Source: Streptomyces noursei ATCC 11455
Lineage (GTDB): Bacteria; Actinomycetota; Actinomycetes; Streptomycetales; Streptomycetaceae
Reading direction: 5' to 3'
Assembly (NCBI RefSeq): GCF_001704275.1
Contig: NZ_CP011533.1
Coordinates: 7,130,001-7,194,000, forward strand
Length of the DNA: 64,000 bases
A program made the position numbers and the translations under genes. This document shows, piece after piece, positions 9,382 to 18,059 of this stretch; within the stretch, counting starts at the first letter, position 1, and the number at the start of each line of letters is the position of its first letter. Under the pieces are notes generated by a model. It did no database searches. It was given only the letters and a program-made list of their open reading frames with translations, and was not told where the DNA came from.

Positions 9382-10575
9382 ATGCCCGCAACGCCGTCCC
9401 CGCTTCCGCCGTTCGATCCCGGTGACCCCCTGGGCCTGGACGACCTGCTCACCGACGAGGACCGCGCGGTCCGCTCCACCGTCCGCCAGTGGGCCGCCGA
9501 CCGGGTCCTGCCGCACATCGCCGACTGGTACGAGCGCGGCGAACTCCCCGACATCCGTGAACTCGCCCGGGAGCTGGGCGCGATCGGCGCCCTGGGCATG
9601 TCCCTGACCGGCTACGGCTGCGCCGGCGCCTCGCACGTCCAGTACGGACTGGCCTGCCTGGAGCTGGAGGCCGCCGACTCCGGCATCCGCTCGCTGGTCT
9701 CCGTCCAGGGCTCGCTGGCCATGTACGCGATCTGGCGCTTCGGTTCGGAGGAGCAGAAGCGGCAGTGGCTGCCGCGGATGGCCTCCGGCGAGGTCATCGG
9801 CTGCTTCGGGCTGACCGAGCCGGACCACGGCTCCGACCCGGCGGGCATGCGCACCTACGCCAAGCGGGACGGCACGGACTGGGTGCTGACCGGGCGCAAG
9901 ATGTGGATCACCAACGGGTCGGTGGCCGGCGTCGCGGTGGTCTGGGCCCGCACCGACGACGGCATCCGCGGCTTCGTCGTCCCCACGGACAGCGCGGGCT
10001 TCTCCGCCCCCGAGATCAAGCACAAGTGGTCGCTGCGCGCCTCGGTCACCAGCGAGTTGGTGCTGGACGAGGTGCGGCTGCCCGCCGACGCGCTGCTGCC
10101 GGAGGCCCGGGGGCTGGGCGGCCCGCTGCGGTGCCTGAGCCACGCCCGCTACGGGATCGTCTGGGGCTCGATGGGGGCGGCGCGGTCCTGCTTCGAGGCG
10201 GCGCTCGACTACGCCCGCACCCGCGAGCAGTTCGGCAAGCCCATCGGTGCCTTCCAGCTCACCCAGGCCAAGCTCGCCGACATGGCGCTGGAACTCCACA
10301 AGGGCGTGCTGCTCGCCCACCACCTCGGGCGGCGGTTCGACGCCCGGCGGCTGCTGCCGGAGCAGATCAGCTTCGGCAAGCTCAACAACGTCCGCGAGGC
10401 GCTCGACATCTGCCGCACCGCGCGGACGATCCTCGGCGCCAACGGGATCTCCCTCGAATACCCGGTCATGCGGCACGCCACCAACCTGGAGTCGGTGCTG
10501 ACCTACGAGGGCACCGCGGAGATGCACCAACTGGTGCTGGGCAAGGCGCTCACCGGTCTGGACGCCTTCCGGTGA
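9382..10575 (+). CDS. Acyl-CoA dehydrogenase, glutaryl-CoA dehydrogenase-like
   Basis: 397 residues of the FAD acyl-CoA dehydrogenase fold. Resemblance to glutaryl-CoA dehydrogenase is strong: SGIRSLVSVQGSL places an Arg at about 103, where GCDH binds the glutaryl carboxylate. GCFGLTEPDHGSDP is the FAD/substrate loop and YEGTAEMH at about 375-382 supplies the catalytic Glu. GCDH oxidises and decarboxylates glutaryl-CoA to crotonyl-CoA in lysine/tryptophan breakdown. The start follows GGAGG. It is monocistronic, faces the SepF gene, and its promoter holds the shared palindromic operator. Confidence 0.85.
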   Translation: MPATPSPLPPFDPGDPLGLDDLLTDEDRAVRSTVRQWAADRVLPHIADWYERGELPDIRELARELGAIGALGMSLTGYGCAGASHVQYGLACLELEAADSGIRSLVSVQGSLAMYAIWRFGSEEQKRQWLPRMASGEVIGCFGLTEPDHGSDPAGMRTYAKRDGTDWVLTGRKMWITNGSVAGVAVVWARTDDGIRGFVVPTDSAGFSAPEIKHKWSLRASVTSELVLDEVRLPADALLPEARGLGGPLRCLSHARYGIVWGSMGAARSCFEAALDYARTREQFGKPIGAFQLTQAKLADMALELHKGVLLAHHLGRRFDARRLLPEQISFGKLNNVREALDICRTARTILGANGISLEYPVMRHATNLESVLTYEGTAEMHQLVLGKALTGLDAFR

Positions 10576-10587
10576 GCCCCTCGCCGG

Positions 10588-10603
10588 GCGCCGGGCCCGG
10601 CGC
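10588..10603. terminator. Perfect GC palindrome between convergent genes, possible terminator
   Basis: GCGCCGGGCCCGGCGC is a self-complementary 16-mer 13 nt after the acyl-CoA dehydrogenase stop. It could form a hairpin for bidirectional termination with the SepF gene. There is no T-tract, so the call rests on position and stem strength. Confidence 0.4.
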
Positions 10604-10678
10604 TTCCCGGGGGACGCGGTAACCGGCCGCGGCCCTGCCGCCGGCCGGCCCCCGGCCGGAACGGATCCCGCGCCCTCC

Positions 10679-11128
10679 TCAACTCTGGTTGAAGAAACCG
10701 CCGTTGCGGTGGCCGCGGGCCTCGCCGGTGACGACCTTGTAGTCGGCGGGGGTGAGCAGGAACACCCGGGTGGCGACCCGCTCGATGGAGCCGCGCAGGC
10801 CGAAGGTCAGGCCGGCGGCGAAGTCCACCACCCGCTTGGCGTCGGCGGACTCCATGGCCGTCAGGTTGACGATCACCGGGACGCCGTCCCGGAAGAGCTC
10901 CCCGATGCCGCGGGCGTCCCGGAAGGAGGCCGGGGTGATCGTGGCGATGCGGGTGCCCTGGCTCTGGGCGGCCTCGTCGGCCACCTGGACCCGGGGGTCG
11001 GTCACCCAGGGGTTGCCGCCCGAGTCGGCGGACTCGGGCCCCTCGGCGTAGTCGTCGTCGTAGTAGCGCTCGTCATCGTTGTCGTCCACGAGGCCAAGCC
11101 AGGCACTCGCCTTGCGTACCGATCCCAT
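10679..11128 (-). CDS. SepF-family cell-division protein (paralogue)
   Basis: 149 residues. An acidic N-terminus ([16 protein letters not shown]) is followed by the SepF domain, with [31 protein letters not shown] and then [23 protein letters not shown]. SepF tethers FtsZ to the membrane and helps form the division ring. A typical SepF starts with an amphipathic membrane helix, and here [14 protein letters not shown] could serve. Streptomyces carries several SepF paralogues. This one lacks neighbouring ftsZ or ylmE genes and so is not the dcw-cluster copy. GAGGAGGC precedes the ATG. Confidence 0.88.
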   Translation of the reverse strand: MGSVRKASAWLGLVDDNDDERYYDDDYAEGPESADSGGNPWVTDPRVQVADEAAQSQGTRIATITPASFRDARGIGELFRDGVPVIVNLTAMESADAKRVVDFAAGLTFGLRGSIERVATRVFLLTPADYKVVTGEARGHRNGGFFNQS

Positions 11129-11580
11129 TGACGCCTCCTCTCACCCGCGGCGTGTGCGTTCCGTTCTCCCTATCGTCGTCCATGAGGGCGAGGGTGTGCC
11201 AAGCGGATAGCCGCCGCACGGGGGGTTCGTGACATATCTGGTGCAAAGAGGGTGGTGCGCCGTCAGCTCGCGTGCCCTGGCGGTGAACTGACAGTACGAA
11301 AGGCATCACGGTAGGTACCCGCGTCATGGTGTCGACAAGTTGACTGCTCCGGATCGGGCCCACGCGCGAGGAGGTACGGGGGCGGGACCAGGGCGTATGT
11401 CGGTCCGGGCGACCGGCGTGGACGTCGCCCGATCACCGGGTGGCGGACCCCGCGGAGCGTCGTCGGGCGGGGAGGGGCCTGTGGCGCGGGCGCGGGGGGC
11501 GTGCCCGTCCGGCGGGGGCCCGGCGCGGGGCGCCGCGATCCGGGCCCGGCCGCCGACGGGTGCCGGGGCGCGGTGCGGGG
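11129..11580. other. Intergenic region upstream of the SepF paralogue
   Basis: About 450 bp with no supported gene. The part near 11130-11340 is less GC-rich and probably contains the sepF promoter. A possible hairpin at 11406-11431 (8-bp stem CGGGCGAC/GTCGCCCG, 10-nt loop) lies downstream of the lipoprotein gene at 11581 and could terminate it. Confidence 0.4.
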
Positions 11581-12534
11581 TCAGCGGATCTCCGGTGGGC
11601 TGATCCGCGATGTCGCGATGGCCGAGGGGGTGGTGCCCCACTTCTTCAGGATCCTGTCGTAGGTCCCGTCCTTCTTCAGCCGGTTGACCGCGGCTTGGAA
11701 GGCGGGTGCCAGCAGTGTCCCCTTCTTGAAGGCGAAGCCGACGTCCAACCGTTTGAACTCGTTGAGGAAGCGCAGGCCCGGCTGTTGCTGCACCGCGTAG
11801 CGCAGCCCGTTGATGGTGCTCATCACCACGTCGCTGCGGCCCTGTTGGAGCGAGACCCACAGGGCGCCCTGGTCGGCGTAGGTCTTGACGTCGTAGGGCT
11901 GCTCGCCGGCGTCCGCGCACCGGTGCTTGTTCTCCTCCAGGGTCGTCTCGAAGGTGGTGCCGGCGCCGGTGGCCACCGTCAGGCCGCACAGCCGGGTCAG
12001 CGTGGTGACCTTCTTCAGCGGGCTGTCCCGGCGGGCCGCGAAGCCCTGGCCGTCGTTGACGTAGGTGACGAAGTCGAGGATCCTGCGGCGTTCGTCGGTG
12101 ACGCCGAAGTTGCCGGTGCCCACGTCGTACTTGCCGCTGTCCAGCGCCGGCAGGATCGCCTCGAAGCCGGCCACCTCGCGGGTGAGTTTCAGGCCGAGGA
12201 CCTTGCCGACCGCGTCCGCGAAGTCGATGTCCTGGCCGGCCAGGGTTTTGCCGTCGGGCAGGTAGGTGGCGCCGGGCGGGGTGCCGACGCTGCTGGCCAG
12301 GGCGAGGGTGCCGCGGGCGCGGACGTCGGCGGGCAGCAGCGCGGCGGCGGCCGGGTCCTCGCGCACGCCGGAGACCACGTCGGTGGTGGGGATCCGGGCG
12401 CTCGCCGCGGCCGGTCCGGCGTCCCGGGTGTCGGGGGCGGCGCCGCCCGCACCGCAGGCGGTGACCGTCAGGGCCGCGGTGACCAGGAGCGCCGCGGTGC
12501 GCAGCGCGGTGGCGGACGGACGGGTGGTGGTCAT
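11581..12534 (-). CDS. Amino-acid-type ABC substrate-binding lipoprotein (first of two)
   Basis: 317 residues with a lipoprotein signal ending LTVTAC (Cys at 27), then a family-3 solute-binding domain. The segment DIDFADAVGKVLGLKL and the end ILKKWGTTPSAIATSRISPP are typical of cystine/polar amino-acid binders. The protein would sit on the outer membrane face and deliver ligand to the permeases encoded divergently from 13547. Its ATG overlaps the stop of the acetyltransferase gene (ATGA), so the two are co-translated. It shares the TSRI[S/N]PP tail with the second binding protein at 18060, pointing to paralogues serving one transporter. Confidence 0.88.
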   Translation of the reverse strand: MTTTRPSATALRTAALLVTAALTVTACGAGGAAPDTRDAGPAAASARIPTTDVVSGVREDPAAAALLPADVRARGTLALASSVGTPPGATYLPDGKTLAGQDIDFADAVGKVLGLKLTREVAGFEAILPALDSGKYDVGTGNFGVTDERRRILDFVTYVNDGQGFAARRDSPLKKVTTLTRLCGLTVATGAGTTFETTLEENKHRCADAGEQPYDVKTYADQGALWVSLQQGRSDVVMSTINGLRYAVQQQPGLRFLNEFKRLDVGFAFKKGTLLAPAFQAAVNRLKKDGTYDRILKKWGTTPSAIATSRISPPEIR

Positions 12535-13037
12535 GGGCGCGGAATCTCCAGGTGCTTCTCGAACGGCAGGGGGCCGATCGACTCCGGGTCGGCGGTCAGG
12601 TCGAACAGGGGGCGGTAACCCGCCGCGAGGTAGAGGTGTTTGGCCTCCGGTTGGCGGGGGCCGGTGGTCAGGTAGAGCCGGGTGTAGCCGCGGCCGGCGG
12701 CGTGCTGCTCCAGGGCGGTCAGGACGCGGCGGGCCAGCCCGCGGCGGCGGTGCGCGTGGTGCGTCCAGATCCGTTTGAGCTCGGCGGTGTCCGGGTCGTA
12801 GCGGCGGTAGGCGCCGCCGGCGACCGGCTCGCCGTCCTCCAGGAGCAGCAGGAACGCGCCCCCGGGCGGGCCGAATTCGGCGGCCGGGTACTCCAGGTCC
12901 AGGTCGACGGGACGGCCGTAACGGGTGCTGTATTCGTGGGTGAGCTCGTCCAGCAGGGGGCGGGCGAGCGGGTCGGTGACGGCGGTGTGATGGATCGTCA
13001 GGCAGGCCGCGCGGGGCGGCCGTGGCGCGGCGGTCAT
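12531..13037 (-). CDS. GNAT N-acetyltransferase
   Basis: 168 residues starting at the ATG at 13037, preceded by GGAGGC. The acetyl-CoA binding motif A appears as ELKRIWTHHAHRRRGLARRVL, followed by a GYTRLYLTTG strand and the usual AxxLYxxxGY end (AKHLYLAAGYRPL). It should acetylate a small amine. The locus pairs it with two amino-acid binding proteins and flavin monooxygenases, as the Bacillus ytmI/SnaA enzyme is paired in S-(2-succino)cysteine use. Amino-group acetylation of an S-substituted cysteine is therefore the best guess. A 23-codon leader ORF lies 228 nt upstream. Confidence 0.8.
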   Translation of the reverse strand: MTAAPRPPRAACLTIHHTAVTDPLARPLLDELTHEYSTRYGRPVDLDLEYPAAEFGPPGGAFLLLLEDGEPVAGGAYRRYDPDTAELKRIWTHHAHRRRGLARRVLTALEQHAAGRGYTRLYLTTGPRQPEAKHLYLAAGYRPLFDLTADPESIGPLPFEKHLEIPRP

Positions 13038-13160
13038 CGGGGCGCCTCCGTGGCCGGCGGCGACACTCGGGCGTCCGAGCGCGCCGGATGGACGAGGGAG
13101 AACAGGGAGGAATAGGGGAGAGCAGCGAGGAACGGTGGAACCGTAGAGCGAGGGGAGGGG

Positions 13161-13176
13161 CGCGCCGAACGGCGCG
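13161..13176 (-). promoter_or_regulatory. Hairpin between leader ORF and acetyltransferase, possible attenuator
   Basis: CGCGCC/GGCGCG form a 6-bp stem with a 4-nt loop. On the minus-strand transcript the hairpin is followed by a pyrimidine-rich run. It lies between the Cys-ending leader ORF and the acetyltransferase start, where an attenuator is expected. The stem is short and no antiterminator was worked out. Confidence 0.3.
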
Positions 13177-13265
13177 TGGAGGTGTGAAGGCGCGCGGCGG
13201 GAAGGAAGGAGAACCGCGGGAACGGCCCGGCCTGCGGCGACGGGCCTCAAGGGCAGGGGGTCAGC

Positions 13266-13337
13266 TCAACAGGACGACGACCACACGCGACCGAAGTCGA
13301 TGTGGTCACGGGTGACCAGCCGCTGCCGTGGATACAT
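13266..13337 (-). CDS. Short leader peptide ending in Cys (sulfur-gene leader type)
   Basis: A 23-codon ORF beginning MYPRQR and ending VWSSSC, with TRDHIDFGRV in between. It resembles the R-H-V-D-L-x-R-V-x-S-x-x-C type of leader peptide found before actinobacterial sulfur genes. A -35 TTGACG (13368-13373), a 17-nt spacer and TCCACT (13345-13350) place the transcript start at or next to the ATG, so it would be leaderless. The terminal Cys codon just before the stop suggests ribosome stalling when Cys-tRNA is low, controlling the acetyltransferase-binding protein pair downstream. This mechanism is inference. Confidence 0.65.
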   Translation of the reverse strand: MYPRQRLVTRDHIDFGRVWSSSC

Positions 13338-13344
13338 GCGACCA

Positions 13345-13373
13345 AGTGGAACAGGCATCCGTTTCCGCGTCAA
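13345..13373 (-). promoter_or_regulatory. Predicted promoter of the leader ORF
   Basis: TTGACG and TCCACT are separated by 17 nt, and the -10 ends 7 nt before the leader ATG at 13337. The -35 is strong and the -10 only moderate. The geometry supports a leaderless transcript. Confidence 0.55.
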
Positions 13374-13421
13374 CCGCGACGTGACGCATCGCTCACCGCG
13401 TGGACGCCGCCCGAACACCCC

Positions 13422-13452
13422 TTGACAACCGGCCGTGTTCACCGCATAGCCT
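13422..13452 (+). promoter_or_regulatory. Predicted promoter of the ABC/monooxygenase operon
   Basis: A perfect -35 TTGACA (13422-13427) is followed by CATAGC at 17 nt or TAGCCT at 19 nt. This would give a leader of roughly 90 nt before the permease ATG at 13547. It is well separated from the divergent leader-ORF promoter. Confidence 0.6.
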
Positions 13453-13546
13453 CAAAGGCCGGTCGTGCTGAGGGGCGCGACCCGTTCCGCCTGTGTGAAG
13501 GCGCTCGACTCCCGTGCTCGATCTGAAGCGTCCACGGAGCCTTCGC

Positions 13547-14410
13547 ATGCCTTCCGACATTCTCGACGCCCCCGCCGTGTCCGCGGCGCCGCCCGGTGAA
13601 CCGGACCGCGCCGCCCCGCGCATCGTGCCGCGCCGCCGCACCGGCCAGTGGGCGTCCGCCGCCGTCCTCCTCGCCCTGCTGGCGCTGGCCCTCGTCTCCG
13701 TCGTCCGCAACCCCGCCTTCCAGTGGGACGTGGTCGCCGACTACTTCCTGACCTCCGCCGTGCTGCGCGGCCTGGGGCTGACGCTCTGGCTGACCGCCGT
13801 GGTGATGGCGCTCGGTTTCGCGCTGGGCACCCTGCTCGCGGTCCTGCGGCTGTCCGCCAACCCCGTGCTGCGCGGCATCGGTTGGGGCTACGTCTGGCTT
13901 TTCCGGTCGATGCCGATCCTGGTGCAGCTGCTGTTCTGGTTCAACATCGGGGCGCTGTACCCGGTCGTCCTCGGCGTCAAGACCGTCGATCTGCTCTCGC
14001 CGGTGGCCGTCGCGGTCATCGGGCTCACCCTGCACGAGGCCGCGTACGCCGCGGAGGTGGTCCGCGGCGGTGTGCTCTCCGTCGACAAGGGCCAGTTGGA
14101 GGCCGCCCAGGCGCTGGGCCTGGGGGCCGGGCGGCGGCTGCGGCGGATCGTGCTGCCGCAGGCGATGCGGTCGATCGTGCCGCCGGCCGGGAACATGCTG
14201 ATCGGCACCCTCAAGGGCACCTCCATCGTCAGTGTCATCGCCGTCCAGGACCTGCTCTACTCCGTCCAGTTGGTCTACCACCGCACCTATCAGGTCATCC
14301 CGCTGCTGCTGGTGGCGACCCTCTGGTACGTCCTGGTCACCTCGGTCCTGAGCGTCGGTCAGCGCCACGTCGAGCGGCACTACGCCCGCGGGACGGCCGG
14401 TGCCCGGTGA
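13547..14410 (+). CDS. Amino-acid ABC transporter permease (first)
   Basis: 287 residues, ATG at 13547 with GGAG upstream; a GTG at 13514 would add 11 residues without a good ribosome site. It is a HisM-type permease with about five helices and a clear EAA cytoplasmic loop (EAAQALGLGAGRRLRRIVLP), the ATPase contact. It forms a channel with the second permease encoded at 16289. The pair plus two binding proteins and one ATPase matches the Bacillus TcyJKLMN cystine-type importer. Its stop overlaps the next gene's GTG. Confidence 0.9.
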   Translation: MPSDILDAPAVSAAPPGEPDRAAPRIVPRRRTGQWASAAVLLALLALALVSVVRNPAFQWDVVADYFLTSAVLRGLGLTLWLTAVVMALGFALGTLLAVLRLSANPVLRGIGWGYVWLFRSMPILVQLLFWFNIGALYPVVLGVKTVDLLSPVAVAVIGLTLHEAAYAAEVVRGGVLSVDKGQLEAAQALGLGAGRRLRRIVLPQAMRSIVPPAGNMLIGTLKGTSIVSVIAVQDLLYSVQLVYHRTYQVIPLLLVATLWYVLVTSVLSVGQRHVERHYARGTAGAR

Positions 14411-16305
14411 GCGCGCCGAACCCCCGCCGGCCGTCCGTGGTGATCGTGGGCGCCGGCCCGCGGGGCACCGGGGTGCTGGAGCGGATCGCCGCCAACGCCC
14501 CCGAGCTGTGGGGCGACGCACCCCTGGACCTGCACCTGGTCGATCCGCACCCGCCCGGCGGCGGCCGGATCTGGCGCCATGAGCAGTCCCCGCTGCTGTG
14601 GATGAACTCCACGGCCGAGGACGTCACCATGTTCACCGACGAGACCGTCGAGCAGGCCGGTCCGGTGCGGCCCGGCCCCTCGCTCGCCGCGTGGGCCCGC
14701 GCGGTGCGGGACGGGGAGCGCCCCGCCCCGCCCGGCCTCGCCGACGCCGTGGCGGCGCTGGGCCCGCGGGACTTCGCCGGCCGGCGGCTGCTCAGCGGCT
14801 ATCTGCGCTGGGTCCACGAGGACGCGGTGGCCGCGCTGCCGCCCCGGGTCGCCGTGCACGAGCACCGGGCCACCGCGCTGCGGGTCTCCGGGGCGCGCGA
14901 GGGGCGCCAGCGGGTGTGGCTGGCGGGCCGCCGCGCCCCGCTCCTCGCCGACCTGGTGGTGCTGACGCTGGGCCATCTGGAGTCCCAACCCGCCGCACAG
15001 GACCGGGAGTTCGCCGGGTTCGCGGCCCGGCACGGGCTGACGTACCTGCCGCCGGCGTTCACCGCCGACAGTGACCTGGGCGCGCTGCGGCCCGGCGAAC
15101 CGGTGCTGGTGCGCGGCTTCGGGCTGGCCTTCGTCGACCTGATGGTGCTGCTGACCGAGGGGCGCGGCGGGAAGTACACCACCGGCCGCGACGGCGTCTT
15201 GACCTACCACCCCTCCGGCCGTGAACCGGTGCTGCACGTCGGGTCCCGGCGCGGCGTCCCCTACCACTCCAAGATCGGCTACCCGCCGTCCGGCGAACGG
15301 CCGCCGCTGCCGCGGTTCTTCGGGCCTGCCGAGGTCGAGGCGCTGCTCGCCCGCCCCGGGGGGATCGACTTCGACCGGGACGTCCGACCGCTGATCGACA
15401 AGGAGTTGGGCTTCGCCCACTACCACCGGCTGTTCACCGCGCACCCCGCGCGCACCCGGATGGCGTGGCCGGACTTCGAGGAGGAGTACGCCGCCGGCGA
15501 GCCGGGCGGCGCCGCCCTCCAGGCGCTGGTCCGCGCCGCCGTCCCCGACCCGGCCGACCGGCTCGACCTGGACGCGCTGGACCACCCGCTGGACGGCATC
15601 CGCTACGCCGACGGCGCGGCCCTCCAGGCGGGGTTGCGCGGCCACGTCGAGGCCGACCTGGCGCGCCGGCACGACCCCGCGCACAGCCCCGACCTGGCGG
15701 TCTTCCTCGCGCTGCTGTCGGTCTACGGCCAGCTGACCCGGCTCGGCGACCACGGGCCCTGGTGGCACGGCTTCTTCAGCTTCCTCGCCTCCGGGCCGCC
15801 CGGGCCCCGGCTGCGGCAGCTGCTGGCGCTGTCCCGGGCCGGGGTGGTGCGCTTCCTGGGCGCCGGCCTCACCGTCACCGCCGACGAGGCCCGCGGGGTG
15901 TTCCGCGCCGAGTCCGTCAGCGTGCCGGGGGAGCGGACCGAGGCCCGGGCGCTGGTGGAGGCGCGGCTGCCGGAACCGTCCGTGGCCCGCACCCGGGACC
16001 GGCTGCTGCACGCCCTGCACGCCGACGGCGCCCGTGCCACGGCCGGCGGCCTGCTGGCCGTCGACCCGGCCGACGGCCGGATCCTGGACCGGGCCGGCCG
16101 CCCGCACCCGCGCCGGTTCGCCCTCGGCCCGCACACCGACGCCCGCGCCGGCGGGGCCTTCGCCCGCCCCCGCACCAACGCGCCCGCCTTCCGGCAGAAC
16201 GACGCGACCGCGCGGGCCCTGCTCACCTTCCTCCGCGACCGCACCGCCCCACCGGTCCCGGTCCCCGCACTCACCCCGAGGACTGACCATGCCGTTGACC
16301 AGTGA
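14407..16305 (+). CDS. FAD/NAD(P)-binding protein (NAD_binding_9 type)
   Basis: 632 residues from a GTG that overlaps the permease stop. The N-terminus carries a dinucleotide fold, VVIVGAGPRGTGVLERIAAN, then DLHLVDPHPPGGGRIWR. The pattern matches the HI0933/NAD_binding_9 class, whose reactions are mostly unknown. It has no signal peptide. It lies inside the transport-monooxygenase operon and has no counterpart in the Bacillus ytm operon. It might supply reduced flavin to, or oxidise an intermediate for, the two luciferase-like enzymes downstream; this is inference. Confidence 0.8.
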   Translation: MSAPNPRRPSVVIVGAGPRGTGVLERIAANAPELWGDAPLDLHLVDPHPPGGGRIWRHEQSPLLWMNSTAEDVTMFTDETVEQAGPVRPGPSLAAWARAVRDGERPAPPGLADAVAALGPRDFAGRRLLSGYLRWVHEDAVAALPPRVAVHEHRATALRVSGAREGRQRVWLAGRRAPLLADLVVLTLGHLESQPAAQDREFAGFAARHGLTYLPPAFTADSDLGALRPGEPVLVRGFGLAFVDLMVLLTEGRGGKYTTGRDGVLTYHPSGREPVLHVGSRRGVPYHSKIGYPPSGERPPLPRFFGPAEVEALLARPGGIDFDRDVRPLIDKELGFAHYHRLFTAHPARTRMAWPDFEEEYAAGEPGGAALQALVRAAVPDPADRLDLDALDHPLDGIRYADGAALQAGLRGHVEADLARRHDPAHSPDLAVFLALLSVYGQLTRLGDHGPWWHGFFSFLASGPPGPRLRQLLALSRAGVVRFLGAGLTVTADEARGVFRAESVSVPGERTEARALVEARLPEPSVARTRDRLLHALHADGARATAGGLLAVDPADGRILDRAGRPHPRRFALGPHTDARAGGAFARPRTNAPAFRQNDATARALLTFLRDRTAPPVPVPALTPRTDHAVDQ

Positions 16306-17224
16306 CCCCGCCGTCACCGGCGATCCCCCCGCCGGACCGGCCGCGACCACCCGCCCCGTCCCGCGGCGCGCCGGGCCACCGGGGGCCGACGACGACCCGG
16401 CGGACCTGAAGGTCGTCCCCGTGCGCCATCCCTGGCGCTGGGCGGGGGTGGCGGTGACCGCGGTGCTGCTCGCCCAGTTCGCGCACGGTCTGATCACCAA
16501 CCCCGCCTGGGAATGGGGGGTGTTCGCCCGGTTCTTCGCCAACGGAACGATCCTGAAGTCGGTCGGGACCACCCTCCAACTCACCGTCTACGGCACCGCC
16601 CTCGGCTTCGCGCTGGGCCTGGTGCTGGCCCTGATGCGGCTGTCCGCCAGCCCGTTCCTGCGCTGGGTGGCCTTCGGCTACATCTGGGCCTTCCGGTCCA
16701 TCCCGCTCATCGTCCAGCTGCTGTTCTGGTTCAACCTCGCCTATCTCTACAAGCGGTTGGACTTCGGGATCCCGTTCGGTCCCGGCCTCTTCCACTTCGA
16801 CACCATGGGGCTGGTCGGCGCGATGGGCGCGGCGGTGCTCGGGCTGGCGCTGCACCAGGCCGCCTACGCCGCCGAGATCGTCCGGGCCGGCGTGCAGGCC
16901 GTGGACGCCGGCCAGTTGGAGGCCGCCGCCGCGCTCGGCCTGCCGCGGGCCCGCCGACTGCGCCGGATCGTGCTGCCGCAGGCGATGCGCTCGATCCTGC
17001 CGAACGCCACCAACGAGGTGATCTCCCTCTTCAAGGGCACCTCGATCGTCTCGGTGATGGCGATCGGCGAACTCTTCTACCAGGTCCAGGTCGTCTACGG
17101 ACGGAACGGCCGGGTGGTGCCCCTGCTGATGGTCGCCACCGCCTGGTACATCCTCCTCACCACCGTGCTCTCCGTCCTCCAGTACTACGTCGAACGCCAC
17201 TACGCCAAGGGGGCAGCGCGATGA
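16289..17224 (+). CDS. Amino-acid ABC transporter permease (second)
   Basis: 311 residues; ATG at 16289 after GAGGA, overlapping the previous stop by 17 nt. The N-terminal 40 residues are a hydrophilic Pro/Ala tail, followed by HisM-type helices and the EAA loop EAAAALGLPRARRLRRIVLP. It is clearly a paralogue of the permease at 13547 and the likely heterodimer partner. Its TGA overlaps the ATG of the ATPase gene. Confidence 0.9.
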   Translation: MPLTSDPAVTGDPPAGPAATTRPVPRRAGPPGADDDPADLKVVPVRHPWRWAGVAVTAVLLAQFAHGLITNPAWEWGVFARFFANGTILKSVGTTLQLTVYGTALGFALGLVLALMRLSASPFLRWVAFGYIWAFRSIPLIVQLLFWFNLAYLYKRLDFGIPFGPGLFHFDTMGLVGAMGAAVLGLALHQAAYAAEIVRAGVQAVDAGQLEAAAALGLPRARRLRRIVLPQAMRSILPNATNEVISLFKGTSIVSVMAIGELFYQVQVVYGRNGRVVPLLMVATAWYILLTTVLSVLQYYVERHYAKGAAR

Positions 17225-17982
17225 GCGCGATGGTCGAGATCCGTTCCGTCCACAAGAGCTTCGGTTCCGTCGAGGTGCTGCGCGGCATCGATCTGGAGGT
17301 CGCGGCCGGCCGGGTGACGGTGGTGCTCGGCCCGTCCGGGTCGGGCAAGTCCACGCTGCTGCGCACCATCAACCACCTGGAGAAGGTCGACCGCGGCTGG
17401 ATCAGCGTGGACGGGGCGCTGGTCGGCTACCGGAAGTCCGGCGACAAGCTGTACGAGTTGCGGGAGCGGGAGATCCTCAAGCAGCGCACCGGGATCGGGT
17501 TCGTCTTCCAGAACTTCAACCTCTTCCCCCATCTGACGGTGCTGGAGAACCTCGTCGAGGCGCCGCTGGCGGTGCAGCGCCGCCCGCGCAAGGAGGCCGA
17601 GGCCACCGCCCGCCGGCTGCTGGCGCGGGTGGGCCTGGCGGAGAAGGCGGACGCCTATCCCCGGCAGCTCTCCGGCGGACAGCAGCAGCGGGTCGCCATC
17701 GCCCGGGCGCTCGCCCTGGAACCCAAGCTGCTGTTGTTCGACGAGCCGACCTCGGCGCTCGACCCCGAGCTGGTCGGGGAAGTCCTGGACGTCATCAAGG
17801 ACTTGGCGCACCAGGGCACCACCATGATCGTCGTCACCCATGAGATCGGCTTCGCCCGCGAGGTCGCCGACACCGTCGTCTTCATGGACGGCGGGCGGAT
17901 CGTCGAGCAGGGCCCGCCCGCGCAGGTGCTCGACCACCCGCGCCACGAGCGCACCCGCTCCTTCCTCTCCAAGGTCCTGTGA
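17221..17982 (+). CDS. Amino-acid ABC transporter ATP-binding protein
   Basis: 253 residues. Walker A GPSGSGKST is near 38-46, the signature LSGGQQQ near 151, and Walker B LLLFDEPTSALDPE near 170, with the H-loop in VTHEIGFAREV. It is a GlnQ/TcyN-class ATPase that energises import by the two permeases of this operon. It contains an insert around residues 73-95 (YRKSGDKLYELREREILKQR), seen in many polar amino-acid ATPases. Confidence 0.93.
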   Translation: MSAMVEIRSVHKSFGSVEVLRGIDLEVAAGRVTVVLGPSGSGKSTLLRTINHLEKVDRGWISVDGALVGYRKSGDKLYELREREILKQRTGIGFVFQNFNLFPHLTVLENLVEAPLAVQRRPRKEAEATARRLLARVGLAEKADAYPRQLSGGQQQRVAIARALALEPKLLLFDEPTSALDPELVGEVLDVIKDLAHQGTTMIVVTHEIGFAREVADTVVFMDGGRIVEQGPPAQVLDHPRHERTRSFLSKVL

Positions 17983-18059
17983 CCGTGCCCGCCGTCCCCG
18001 TCGGGTCCGCCGCGCCCGCCGTCCCGTCACCGCCCGCACCGTTCCGAAGGAGATCCCCC

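Noticed and set aside
13302..13526. A forward-strand leader peptide with two Cys before the permease operon
   Set aside because: The frame has no start near the predicted transcript start and lacks the H-(V/I)-D pattern, unlike the minus-strand leader ORF.
13648..14406. An in-frame N-terminal extension of the FAD/NAD(P)-binding protein through the permease gene
   Set aside because: The extension overlaps the permease in another frame and is low-complexity. The GTG at 14407 overlapping the permease stop is the natural start.
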